52,109 nucleotides of DNA from CANNDT01 sp945876205. Lineage in GTDB: Bacteria > Acidobacteriota > Vicinamibacteria > Vicinamibacterales > UBA2999. A program made the position numbers and the translations under genes. Positions 1 through 7,432 of the stretch are shown one piece after another. Positions within the stretch are counted from its first letter, which is position 1, and every line of letters begins with the position of its first letter. The stretch covers positions 1-52,109 of the forward strand of contig CANNDT010000023.1 in assembly GCA_947503365.1 (NCBI GenBank), given 5' to 3'. The notes beneath the pieces are model-generated. The model had not been told where the DNA came from, did no database searches, and was given only the letters and a program-made list of their open reading frames with translations.

Positions 1-26
1 GGAGGGGGGAGGGGGGAAGTAAGTAG

Positions 27-54
27 GGCGGGTGCCGCCGAAGGCGGACCCGCC
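27..54 (-). terminator. Terminator-like hairpin downstream of the secreted-protein gene
   Basis: A GC-rich inverted repeat, GGCGGGTGCCGCC against GGCGGACCCGCC around a GAA loop with one bulged base, begins 16 bp beyond the stop of the minus-strand gene. No clear U-tract follows on the minus strand, so this is a terminator-like hairpin rather than a textbook intrinsic terminator. The flanking bases 1-19 are very G-rich. Confidence 0.5.
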
Positions 55-70
55 TTGATTGCGCGGAGAG

Positions 71-871
71 CTAGCGCGGCTTTTCGACCGCCGTATAGTC
101 CAGGTAGTCGCCGGAGCAGGAGATTTCGCCCAGCTCCCAGTTCGGCCGCAGCTCGTAATAGAAGGTCGCGTCCCACGGCTTGGCGAGCGCCTTGGGGTCT
201 TCCATCCTGATGTCGAGCTCGAGGTGGTCGCGATCGAGACGGCGGAAGCGTTCCGTGACCTTCAACTGGTCGGTGTGCGCGTGACCGATCCGATCGAGCC
301 AGGTCCTGTCGTTGAACCCGTTGGATTCGACGACGAAGTCATTGCCTTCCCAGCGTCCCACCGAGGTGCCCATCCAGAGTGCGTCGGGATCGTCGGGCAG
401 CTTGCGGCCATCGGTGAACACGCGCCGCATCCAGTGGTCGTACTCGTAGACCAGCAGCGTCTGCTTCGGGGTGTGGATGACTTCAAACGGATACGGGTGG
501 AAGTAGACGCGCGGCACGCCCGGCGGGTAGCACTTGGTGAGCACCGGGTCGTTGGTCTCATCGAGACGATAGTTGCCGCCGTTGGAGTCCTTCGCCTGCT
601 TGAACTGCTCGAGCCCCCACGCGGTCAGGGCCGGCGTGCCTTTGCCGTCTTGCTGGAGCTTGGGGTCGGTGTAGGTGAAGTTGGTGAAGCCGCGGTTGCT
701 GCCGGGCGGATTCTTCATCATCCAGACGCCGCTGATGTCGCGGTTGGGAGCCGGCGCCGCAGGCGCCGCGGGGGCCGCCGCCGCGCCGCCGCCGCGCTGC
801 GCCAGGAGGCCCGAAGACACGACGAACACTGCCGCCACCGCGAGGGCGGCTCCAACGACGTTCCTTCGCAC
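71..871 (-). CDS. Secreted protein of unknown function, partner of the DUF6152 gene
   Basis: This encodes an exported protein of about 266 residues that I cannot assign to a named function. The N-terminus has a basic start, a hydrophobic core and an SGLLAQ-like cleavage region, followed by an Ala/Gly/Pro-rich linker. The mature part begins with a DISGVWMM segment and is rich in Trp, Tyr and charged residues (PYPFEVIHTPKQ, WMGTSVGRWEGNDFVVE), consistent with a beta-rich periplasmic or surface fold. It follows the DUF6152 gene on the minus strand. An ATG at 892 would overlap that gene's stop as ATGA, but the GTG at 871 has an AGGAGG six bases upstream and gives a normal signal peptide, so I prefer GTG. 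Similar proteins commonly accompany DUF6152 genes in Acidobacteria (family knowledge). Confidence 0.75.
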   Translation of the reverse strand: MRRNVVGAALAVAAVFVVSSGLLAQRGGGAAAAPAAPAAPAPNRDISGVWMMKNPPGSNRGFTNFTYTDPKLQQDGKGTPALTAWGLEQFKQAKDSNGGNYRLDETNDPVLTKCYPPGVPRVYFHPYPFEVIHTPKQTLLVYEYDHWMRRVFTDGRKLPDDPDALWMGTSVGRWEGNDFVVESNGFNDRTWLDRIGHAHTDQLKVTERFRRLDRDHLELDIRMEDPKALAKPWDATFYYELRPNWELGEISCSGDYLDYTAVEKPR

Positions 872-888
872 GTCGAGCCTCCTCTGCG

Positions 889-1272
889 TCACTGGTTCTC
901 CGACAGCGGGAGTTCCTTGCCGTCGGGGCCGACAAGCTTCCGGATCTGCAGGATGTGCTGACCGGATTTGTGCGGTACGCCGGTCACGGTGATCTTGTCG
1001 CCGGGATTAAGTGTGCGCTTCGTCCATCCCGCGCGCGCGAGCTTATTCGGGGCGGTGAGCCACCCTGACCAGTTGGCGCCGGCGGCCTCTCCATCCTTCA
1101 CATCCCAGTACACCAGGACATGCGGGTTGGCGAAGTTCATTTCGGTAACGGTGCCGGTGAAGGTGACCGTCTTGCTCTGGTCGAACGCCGCGCCGCCGTG
1201 ATGGCCGAAGACGGGCTGCGACGCGACGACAAACGCCGCCACCGCAGCAAGAAGAAATGATTTGGCTCTCAT
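889..1272 (-). CDS. DUF6152-like secreted protein, copy 1
   Basis: A 127-residue exported protein resembling the DUF6152 family, whose function is unknown. Residues 1-23 form a signal peptide ending PVFG, directly followed by HHGGAAFD. The mature part is a small beta-rich domain with a TFTGTVTEMNF strand, the NPH motif (His51) and a LNPGDKITVTG turn typical of an OB-like barrel. If cleavage falls after Gly23, His24 becomes the first residue of the mature protein. It is the first gene of a minus-strand pair with the secreted protein downstream, and a sigma70-like promoter lies just upstream. Three more paralogues occur in this window. The family name is recalled from sequence pattern, not from a search. 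Confidence 0.8.
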   Translation of the reverse strand: MRAKSFLLAAVAAFVVASQPVFGHHGGAAFDQSKTVTFTGTVTEMNFANPHVLVYWDVKDGEAAGANWSGWLTAPNKLARAGWTKRTLNPGDKITVTGVPHKSGQHILQIRKLVGPDGKELPLSENQ

Positions 1273-1293
1273 GATGTGCTCCCTCAGTTGTGA

Positions 1294-1321
1294 ACTCTAG
1301 CATCTACGCCAACCCTGTCAA
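1294..1321 (-). promoter_or_regulatory. Sigma70-like promoter for the DUF6152 gene pair
   Basis: On the minus strand a perfect TTGACA (bases 1321-1316) is followed by a 16-bp spacer and TAGAGT (1299-1294), 22 bases before the ATG at 1272. A second TTGACA lies 22 bp further upstream, at 1338-1343. Confidence 0.55.
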
Positions 1322-1347
1322 GCCGCTTGCATTGGCCTGTCAAGCCG
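1314..1347. repeat. 12-bp direct repeat CCTGTCAAGCCG, two copies
   Basis: CCTGTCAAGCCG occurs at 1314-1325 and again at 1336-1347, a 22-bp period or about two helical turns, in the space between two divergent genes. Each copy contains a minus-strand TTGACA. It may be duplicated -35 elements or a tandem regulator site. Confidence 0.55.
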
Positions 1348-1375
1348 GATGCCCGGTCGGGTAGAATCCGTGGGC

Positions 1376-2056
1376 ATGAAGCGACTGTCTGCTCTATTTG
1401 TGGTCCTGGCCCTCGTCGCGGGCGTGGCCGTTGTTTCCGCCCAGGTTGTGCCGGTCGAGAAGGAGCCGCATCACAAGGTGATGCTCGACACCTTGCTCTT
1501 CCGCATCCTCGAGATCACGGTCAACCCCGGCGAGATGACGCTCGACCATCGGCATGAATTCGACATCGCGACGGTGGCGCTCGGCAGCGCGTCGACCCGC
1601 ACGAAGCGTCCCGGGGAGGATTGGGGCGCCCCGCGCCTTCGTCCGGTCGCGAGCCCCGACATGGTCGAATACACAGGCAAGCCGGCCGTGCACATGGTCG
1701 AGAACCCCGACACGACGCCGTACCACCTGATCGCGGTCGAGAACTACCGCACCGGCACCTGGCCGACGAGAAAGACGACCAGCGGAGCCGCGACGACGCT
1801 GGCGAAGGAGAACCGGTCCTTCGCGGTCTACGACGTGAAGCTCGACGCCGCCACTCCGAGCACCTCGCACTCGCACGACCTGCCGACCGTGGCGGTGCTG
1901 GTGAGCGGTGAAATCACCAACCAGGGCAGCAACGGCGAGGAGCCGTATCCCGTGCGCGGATCCGGCAAGTGGGTCCTGATACCGGCGGCCCAGACACACG
2001 AGATGGTGGTGGCGGGCACGGGCGACGCGCATATCGTCGAAGTCGAAGTGCGCTGA
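1376..2056 (+). CDS. Exported bicupin-like protein
   Basis: A 226-residue exported protein with two cupin-like halves. The ATG at 1376 begins a clean signal peptide (MKRLSALFVV..., cleavage near VVSAQ); the in-frame ATG at 1349 would add nine residues and disturb it. The first half carries the cupin-type patch GEMTLDHRHEFD (about residues 44-55). The second has HSHDLPTVAVLVSGE and ends with IPAAQTHEMVVAG, both usual cupin strands with possible metal-binding histidines. A TAGAAT -10-like box at 1362-1367 would place transcription start almost at the ATG, so the mRNA may be nearly leaderless. The gamma-glutamyltransferase gene follows after 4 bp and is probably co-transcribed. The substrate is unknown. 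Confidence 0.7.
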   Translation: MKRLSALFVVLALVAGVAVVSAQVVPVEKEPHHKVMLDTLLFRILEITVNPGEMTLDHRHEFDIATVALGSASTRTKRPGEDWGAPRLRPVASPDMVEYTGKPAVHMVENPDTTPYHLIAVENYRTGTWPTRKTTSGAATTLAKENRSFAVYDVKLDAATPSTSHSHDLPTVAVLVSGEITNQGSNGEEPYPVRGSGKWVLIPAAQTHEMVVAGTGDAHIVEVEVR

Positions 2057-2060
2057 GCGC

Positions 2061-3689
2061 GTGAGCGATTCATTCGGCCGGGCCGATCGGCCCACCGGCA
2101 ACATCAACGGCAGCCGTTCGGCCGTGCTGGCGCGGCGCGGCGTCATCGCCACGAGCCAGCCGCTCGCGTCGGCTGCAGGACTCGACGTCCTGCGACGGGG
2201 CGGCAACGCGATCGATGCGGCGGTGACCGCGGCCGCCGTCCTGGCGGTCGTCGAACCAACGATGACCGGCGTGGGTGGCGACGTCTTCGCCATCGTCTAC
2301 GACGCGAAAACACGGACACTGCGCGGGCTGAATTCCAGCGGACGCGCGGGCTCTGGAGCGGATGCCGACGCGCTTCTCGCGGCCGGCGTGACCCAGATGC
2401 CCTCGTCCGGCGCGCGCGCGGTGACCGTGCCCGGCGCCGTCGCGGGTTGGGCCGAGCTGCTCGAGCGCCACGGCACCATCGGCCTGAGGGATGCGCTGGC
2501 TCCGGCGATCGCCTATGCCCGCGACGGGTACCCCGTGGCCGAGATCGTGGCACGCCAATGGGCGGATGCGATTGATGTCGTCGCTGACGATCCCGTTGCC
2601 GGAGCGGTATTCCTTCCCAAGGGCCGCGCGCCGGCGCACGGCGAAATCTTCAGCAATCCCGATCTCGCCAGGACGCTCGAGCAGATCGCCGCGGAAGGCC
2701 GCGACGTCATCTATACGGGTCCTGTCGGCGCGGCGATCGTCGCCGCCGTCCGCGAGCGTGGCGGCTTTCTCACCGAGGCCGACCTCGCGAGCCACGTGGC
2801 GAATTGGGTTGAACCGATTCGGACCAGCTACCGCGGCTACGACGTGTGCGAGCTGCCGCCGAACACCCAGGGGTTCGTGGCGCTCGAGATGTTGAACATC
2901 CTCGAGGGGTACGACATCGCCTCGATGGGGCACAACAGCGCCGAGTACCTGCACCTGCTCGTCGAGGCGAAGGGGATCGCGTTCGCGGATCGCGCGGCCT
3001 ACCTGGCCGACCCCGCGCACGTCCCGCCGGCGGTGCTCGCGGCGCTGATCTCGAAAGACTATGCCGCGGCGCGACGAGGCGAGATCGATCCGCGGCGCGC
3101 CGCCGCGCATCCGTCACCGGGGTCGTTCGACGGCCGCGACCACGGCGATACCGTCTATCTCGCGGCGGCGGACGGCCAGGGCAACGCGATCTCCTTCATC
3201 AATTCGCTGTTCGGGAGCTTCGGCTCGGGCGTGGTCGCGCGCGGCACGGGCGTCGTGCTCCACAACCGCGGCAGCGGGTTCACGCTGCAGCGCAACCACC
3301 CGAACCGGCTCGCGCCCGGCAAGCGTCCGCTCCACACGCTCGTGCCGGGGTTCATCATGAAAGACGGGAAGCCGCTGATGCCGTTTGGCGTGATGGGCGG
3401 TGACAACCAGGCGCAGGCGCACGTGCAGGTGGTGGTGAACCTCGTCGACTTCGGCATGAACGTCCAGGAGGCGGGAGACGCAGCCCGCGTCCGGCATGGG
3501 GAAGAGGGCCTGGCGGTCGAGAGCGGGATTGGCGAACGCGTCCGCGCGGCGCTCCGGGAACGGGGCCACCAGCTGATCGATGGGCGGGGTCTGATGGGTG
3601 GATATCAGGCCGTAATGATCGATCCGGGGACCGGGGTGTTGATGGGCGGCTCCGATCCCCGTAAGGACGGCCTCGCGATCGGGTGGTAA
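2061..3689 (+). CDS. Gamma-glutamyltransferase family protein
   Basis: A 542-residue member of the gamma-glutamyltransferase (Ntn-hydrolase) family. These enzymes self-cleave before a Thr that becomes the nucleophile for hydrolysing or transferring gamma-glutamyl groups, for example from glutathione. The family N-terminus is clear (ATSQPLASAAGLDVLRRGGN, then GGDVFA). The cleavage site is HGDTVY, with Thr364 as the predicted nucleophile, followed by NSLFGSFGSGV and the C-terminal PFGVMGGDNQAQAH. The start is a GTG four bases after the bicupin stop. No signal peptide is visible, unlike periplasmic E. coli Ggt, so a cytoplasmic YwrD-like enzyme is likely. The actual substrate cannot be told from sequence. 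Confidence 0.9.
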   Translation: MSDSFGRADRPTGNINGSRSAVLARRGVIATSQPLASAAGLDVLRRGGNAIDAAVTAAAVLAVVEPTMTGVGGDVFAIVYDAKTRTLRGLNSSGRAGSGADADALLAAGVTQMPSSGARAVTVPGAVAGWAELLERHGTIGLRDALAPAIAYARDGYPVAEIVARQWADAIDVVADDPVAGAVFLPKGRAPAHGEIFSNPDLARTLEQIAAEGRDVIYTGPVGAAIVAAVRERGGFLTEADLASHVANWVEPIRTSYRGYDVCELPPNTQGFVALEMLNILEGYDIASMGHNSAEYLHLLVEAKGIAFADRAAYLADPAHVPPAVLAALISKDYAAARRGEIDPRRAAAHPSPGSFDGRDHGDTVYLAAADGQGNAISFINSLFGSFGSGVVARGTGVVLHNRGSGFTLQRNHPNRLAPGKRPLHTLVPGFIMKDGKPLMPFGVMGGDNQAQAHVQVVVNLVDFGMNVQEAGDAARVRHGEEGLAVESGIGERVRAALRERGHQLIDGRGLMGGYQAVMIDPGTGVLMGGSDPRKDGLAIGW

Positions 3690-3846
3690 AACCCGTGATT
3701 TCCCCGGCAGGACGGCTCCTGCTGAGCCTGAAAGAATAAGCCAGCGGGGGCGGTGCAGGGTGATGTACCATCACACGATCACCCGCTGGGTGAGCAACCG
3801 CTGCGGCTACGAGCTACGAGCCGGGCTTTTCAGAGGATACGACGCT

Positions 3847-4050
3847 ATGGCATCAACGACGGGCACTATCAAACGCATCACCGACAAGGGCTTCGGATTC
3901 ATCGCGACGGCCGATGGTACTGAGTACTTCTTCCATCAGTCCGCTTGCACGGGCACTCGCTTCGACGATCTGCGGGAGGGCCAGAACGTGTCCTTCACCG
4001 TCGGTCAGGGGCCGAAGGGTCCGCGCGCCGAAAACGTAAAGCCCGAGTAG
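3847..4050 (+). CDS. Cold-shock domain protein (CspA family)
   Basis: A 67-residue single cold-shock domain, a five-strand OB fold that binds single-stranded RNA or DNA in the cytoplasm and melts mRNA structure. Both RNA-binding motifs are present: RNP1 as KGFGFI and RNP2 as YFFHQ. The C-terminus GPKGPRAENVKPE is typical. A frame open further upstream would add 29 residues not belonging to the family; the ATG at 3847 has GAGGA ten bases before it. The 157-bp space upstream contains GTGATG-TAC-CATCAC, a short perfect inverted repeat near 3768-3782, which could contribute to a structured 5' leader of the kind known in cold-shock mRNAs. Confidence 0.93.
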   Translation: MASTTGTIKRITDKGFGFIATADGTEYFFHQSACTGTRFDDLREGQNVSFTVGQGPKGPRAENVKPE

Positions 4051-4069
4051 TCGCCCCCCACACGCAGGC

Positions 4070-4645
4070 ATGGCAAGCGTCATCGAAGCGATCGGCATCA
4101 AGCGCAAGATGTTCTTCGAATATGAAGGCGCCCCATACCACTGCCTCGACGTCGACATCTCAAAGCCCACGGCCCGGGGTGGCCAGACTCTGGTCCGCAT
4201 CAAGATGCGGAACCTGCTGACCCGTGCGGTGTTCGACAAGACCTTCAAGGCTGGAGAAAAGTTCACGGAGCCGGATCTCGTCGTGGAGACGGCTTCGTAT
4301 CTCTATGCTGACAGCGACAGTTTCAATTTCATGGACCAGGAGACGTTTGAAACGCTCTCCCTGGGTCTCGCCGTCGTGGGCGAGGATCGTCAGCTCCTCG
4401 CCGACAACGTCATGGTGCAGATCCAGAAATACAACGGCCGTCCCATCGGCCTGCAGTTCCCGCCGCACGTCGAGCTGACTGTCACCAGTACAGAACCCGC
4501 GGTTCGCGGTGACACGGCGAGTGGCGGCGTGACCAAGGCGGCCACGCTGGAGACGGGACTCGAAATCCGGGTCCCGTTGTTTGTGAAGGAGGGCGAGCGG
4601 GTCAAGGTTCACACCGAGACCCGCGAGTTCGCCGGACGAGCCTGA
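4070..4645 (+). CDS. Elongation factor P paralogue of EfpL/YeiP type
   Basis: A 191-residue three-domain EF-P family protein that would bind ribosomes stalled on proline-rich stretches. The KOW-like N-domain runs to about residue 65, the OB domain II to about 130 and the C-terminal OB domain III ends ETREFAGRA. The tip loop of domain I reads SKPTARGGQT, with Arg36 where canonical EF-P has the modified Lys or Arg. This loop, two residues longer than KPGKG-type loops, matches the SPTARG loop I recall for E. coli YeiP (EfpL), and the C-terminal ATLETGLEIRVPLFV also fits YeiP. A post-translationally unmodified Arg would therefore be expected. No modification genes (epmA, epmB, earP) are nearby. 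It lies 19 bp after the cold-shock gene and may be co-transcribed. Confidence 0.85.
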   Translation: MASVIEAIGIKRKMFFEYEGAPYHCLDVDISKPTARGGQTLVRIKMRNLLTRAVFDKTFKAGEKFTEPDLVVETASYLYADSDSFNFMDQETFETLSLGLAVVGEDRQLLADNVMVQIQKYNGRPIGLQFPPHVELTVTSTEPAVRGDTASGGVTKAATLETGLEIRVPLFVKEGERVKVHTETREFAGRA

Positions 4646-4648
4646 CGC

Positions 4649-4669
4649 GGCGGGTCCCCAGGACCCGCC
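4649..4669 (+). terminator. Perfect hairpin after the EF-P-like gene
   Basis: GGCGGGTCC-CCA-GGACCCGCC is a perfect 9-bp stem with a 3-base loop, three bases after the stop codon. C residues rather than T follow, so it is a rho-independent-like hairpin without a U-tract. Confidence 0.5.
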
Positions 4670-4796
4670 CCCCCGGTTACCCCACCCGACTCATCCCACC
4701 CTCGCCAACCCGGCCGCGGGCCGCATCCGTGCACCTGCACTTCCATCGATCATTTTTGTACGAACTCGATAGAATGAGACGGAAACGGAGGTCCGA

Positions 4797-5186
4797 ATGA
4801 AGAAGCAGTCATACATCGCAACGCTGGTCGCCGGAATCCTCGTTGCCGCGGCGATCGTCGCGCCGCGTCCAGTGAGTGCCCACCACGGGTGGGGCGGATA
4901 CTCGGAGAAAGAGTTCCAACTGTCCGGCACGGTGCAGACGCCGGTGAGTGTGTCTGGTCCACACGCCACGATGAAGGTCACGGCCGCGGATGGCCAGGTA
5001 TGGGACGTCGTGCTGGCGCCGGGCGGGCGCACGCAGGCCGCAGGCTTGAAAGAAGGGATCATCCCGGTCGGTGCGAAAGTGACGCTTCACGGCCATCGCC
5101 ATCTCACCGCGACCAAATACGAGATCAAGACCGAACGCGTCACGTGGAACAACCGGACGTTCAACGTGTACCCCGACCGGGACTGA
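4797..5186 (+). CDS. DUF6152-like secreted protein, copy 2
   Basis: A 129-residue exported protein of the same type as the product of 889-1272. The signal peptide ends PRPVSA and is directly followed by HHGWGGYSEK (His29-His30). The Pro-His pair (GPHATMKV, His56) follows 27 residues later, then WDVVLAPGGRTQAAGLKEG and a GAKVTLHGHRHL strand. AGG with the adjacent GGAGG region lies just before the ATG, and TAGAAT near 4770 is a likely -10 element. The next gene is a membrane protein 30 bp downstream; pairs of this kind are common in Acidobacteria, suggesting a joint but unknown role at the cell envelope. Confidence 0.8.
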   Translation: MKKQSYIATLVAGILVAAAIVAPRPVSAHHGWGGYSEKEFQLSGTVQTPVSVSGPHATMKVTAADGQVWDVVLAPGGRTQAAGLKEGIIPVGAKVTLHGHRHLTATKYEIKTERVTWNNRTFNVYPDRD

Positions 5187-5216
5187 TCTAGACCCCCTGG
5201 GAGCAATAGAGATCGC

Positions 5217-5702
5217 GTGCACGACTTCCTGTCGTGGATGGAAGCGTCTGCGCTCGGCCAGTTCATGCGGCAGGCCGGGCCGTGGGCGTACGCGATCACC
5301 AACGTCACGCACGTGTTCGGCGTCGCGGCGTTGTTTGGCTCGATCCTCGTGCTCGATCTGCGGCTGCTGGGCGCGTGGCGGCGAGTGCCGCTCGCGCCAG
5401 TAGCCAGCGCCATCACGCCGGTCTCGCTGGTGGGGTTCACGGTGACCGCGGCGAGCGGCCTCTGCCTGCTGGCGACGACCGCCACCGACTACGACGACAA
5501 TCTTTTTCTGCTGATCAAGTTTTCCGCGATCGCCCTCGGCCTGGTGAACGTGCTCGTGCTGCGGCGATCGCGGGCGTGGCAGGCGCACGCGGAGCGCGAG
5601 CTGTCGCCGGCCGAGCAGCGCCAGCTCGCGGTGATGGGCGGCGTCTCGCTCGCGTGCTGGGTGACAGCGGTTGCGGCGGGCCGCCTGATCGCGTATTGGT
5701 GA
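5217..5702 (+). CDS. Small integral membrane protein (DUF6644-like)
   Basis: A 161-residue membrane protein with about four transmembrane segments: around residues 22-46 (AYAITNVTHVFGVAALFGSILVL is the core region), 63-86, 97-113 and 140-158. His32 and Arg residues near the membrane edges are the only obvious polar intramembrane positions. It resembles small membrane proteins I recall as DUF6644, for which no function is known. The GTG start at 5217 has only a distant GGGAG. The gene follows the DUF6152-like gene and ends at a hairpin shared with the convergent carboxylesterase gene. A role as membrane partner of the secreted DUF6152 protein is inference from adjacency. Confidence 0.7.
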   Translation: MHDFLSWMEASALGQFMRQAGPWAYAITNVTHVFGVAALFGSILVLDLRLLGAWRRVPLAPVASAITPVSLVGFTVTAASGLCLLATTATDYDDNLFLLIKFSAIALGLVNVLVLRRSRAWQAHAERELSPAEQRQLAVMGGVSLACWVTAVAAGRLIAYW

Positions 5703-5704
5703 CG

Positions 5705-5722
5705 GTCCGGCTGAAGCCGGAC
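5705..5722. terminator. Bidirectional terminator hairpin GTCCGGC-TGAA-GCCGGAC
   Basis: A 7-bp perfect stem with a TGAA loop lies in the 21-bp gap between two convergent genes. A closely related stem, GTCCGGC-TCTA-GCCGGAC, serves the convergent pair at 9313/9365, so this looks like a repeated terminator family. Confidence 0.6.
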
Positions 5723-5723
5723 A

Positions 5724-7337
5724 CTACGTACTTCTTTTCAGCGCCAGCCGCTCCTCGCGGTTGGGGTCGTTGACCATCCGGCATTCATTGTTGAACACCA
5801 TCGTCGGATAGCTGGTCGGGTTGAACGCCGGCCAGTTGGGCAGATCCGCGTGGTTCGGGTTGCCGGTGCGCGCGAAGGCCGCCCACGCCGCGCTCATCTT
5901 GTGCGCCAGCGCGTAGCGTTCCTGCCCGGCGCCGACCATCGATGCGGCGAGGTCGACGTTGTAGAGCGCGAACGGAATGTCGATCGTGTGGAACGACTTG
6001 ATCTGCCCGTGGTGCACGGGAGAGCGCCAGTTGAAGAAGTAGAGATAGGACGGCGCCTTGCCCTGCGCGAACTTCAGCGCGCCGAGCGTCTGCGCGTTGG
6101 CGCGGCGCGTGTTGTCGGCGTTCATGATCAGCCACACGTCGGTGTTGGTGATGCCCGGGTGCGTCTTCCGGTAGAGCGCGACCAGCGCCTTGGCGCGCGC
6201 CTCGTCGTTGCCGGCAATCCGCATGATGCGGGTCATCATGTCGGCTTCGGGCATCTCGAGCGGCGGAACCGGTTCGGTCCACGCGTCCTCCGTTTCTACC
6301 GATCCCTGCATCAGCGGCACGTCGGCTGAGAGCGCCGGAGCATTGGGGAACCACGGATCCGCCGGCAACGACGTGCCGTCGACGACGGGACCGCCTCCGA
6401 GGCCGCGGAGCGCCGGCTGGGCGAAGAGCGCCTGCTGGATTTCCTGCCACGGCTTCTTCTGCAGCTCGTCGAGCTGATTCGGCTTGAGGCCAAGCTTTGC
6501 GAGAAACTGCTCGGCGTTCTTCGTCGCGTTCTCGCGCGTGTCTCCGCGCAGCGTTGACCCGCTCTGGGCGATCGCGCGGTGGAACAGTCCCTTGGCCGAC
6601 GGCATCGCCATCAAGGTGGTGACCTTGCCGGCGCCGCCCGACTGGCCGAACACGGTGACGTTGTTCGGGTTGCCGCCGAAGGCCGCGATGTTCTCCCTGA
6701 CCCACTCGAGCGCGGCGACGATGTCCTGCATGCCGACGTTGCCGGAGTTGGCGAACCTGGTGCCGGCGCCGAGATCCGCGAGGTAGAGGAATCCGAAGAG
6801 ATTCAGGCGGTGGTTGATGGAGACGAAGACGACATCTTCTTTGCGCGCGAGATTGGAGCCGTCGTAGAGCAGCCAGTTGCCCGAGGCGTCCGAATAGCCG
6901 CCGCCGTGAATCCAGACCATCACGGGCCGGTTGCCGCCGCCGAGCGCGGGCGTGAAGACGTTCATGCTGAGGCAGTCTTCGCCCATCGGTTCCTTGCGGT
7001 CGAGCGCGTCGAACTCGGAGAGCGGACCGTTGGCGTCCTGCGGCGCGCGCTCGCTCACCTGGAAGCAGTCGCGCACGCCGGTCCATGGCTGCGGCGCGAC
7101 CGGAGGCATGAAGCGGTTCACGCCGGCCGTTGATGCGCCGTACGGCACGCCCCAGAACTGATTGATGCCGTTGCGCACGAGGCCGCGCACGCGGCCGGTC
7201 TTGGTCTGCACGGCGGCGCTCATCGATGTGCCCCTGACGTCCTGCGCGTACGCGCGCGTGAAGAGGCCGGTGGTGACGAGGCCCGCGGCGGCCAGTGTGC
7301 TGCTCTCGAGGAACGCGCGGCGATTGATCTGGTTCAT
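5724..7337 (-). CDS. Tat-exported type B carboxylesterase
   Basis: A 537-residue alpha/beta-hydrolase of the carboxylesterase type B (COesterase) family, which hydrolyses carboxylic esters outside the cytoplasm. The N-terminus NRRAFLESSTLAAAGL is a Tat-type signal. Family marks in order are the oxyanion-hole region WIHGGGY (144-148), EDCLSMNV (120-127), the nucleophile elbow GQSGGAG with Ser233, the acidic region ETEDAW with Glu350 and the catalytic His450 in SFHTIDIPF. All three catalytic residues are therefore present. The ATG at 7337 is preceded by AAGGAG at good distance. The length is normal for the family. Neighbours do not point to a substrate. Confidence 0.92.
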   Translation of the reverse strand: MNQINRRAFLESSTLAAAGLVTTGLFTRAYAQDVRGTSMSAAVQTKTGRVRGLVRNGINQFWGVPYGASTAGVNRFMPPVAPQPWTGVRDCFQVSERAPQDANGPLSEFDALDRKEPMGEDCLSMNVFTPALGGGNRPVMVWIHGGGYSDASGNWLLYDGSNLARKEDVVFVSINHRLNLFGFLYLADLGAGTRFANSGNVGMQDIVAALEWVRENIAAFGGNPNNVTVFGQSGGAGKVTTLMAMPSAKGLFHRAIAQSGSTLRGDTRENATKNAEQFLAKLGLKPNQLDELQKKPWQEIQQALFAQPALRGLGGGPVVDGTSLPADPWFPNAPALSADVPLMQGSVETEDAWTEPVPPLEMPEADMMTRIMRIAGNDEARAKALVALYRKTHPGITNTDVWLIMNADNTRRANAQTLGALKFAQGKAPSYLYFFNWRSPVHHGQIKSFHTIDIPFALYNVDLAASMVGAGQERYALAHKMSAAWAAFARTGNPNHADLPNWPAFNPTSYPTMVFNNECRMVNDPNREERLALKRST

Positions 7338-7432
7338 GGTCTGCTCCTTGGCGTCAGTCGCAGGCGTATTCTAGCTGTTCCATTCTCGACGTGGCACGGT
7401 GGTACCCATCCTGCGTATCCGGGGGTCACCAC

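Noticed and set aside
1..30. G-rich tract as a possible G-quadruplex regulatory element
   Set aside because: It sits at the window edge with unknown upstream context; only the adjacent hairpin can be supported.
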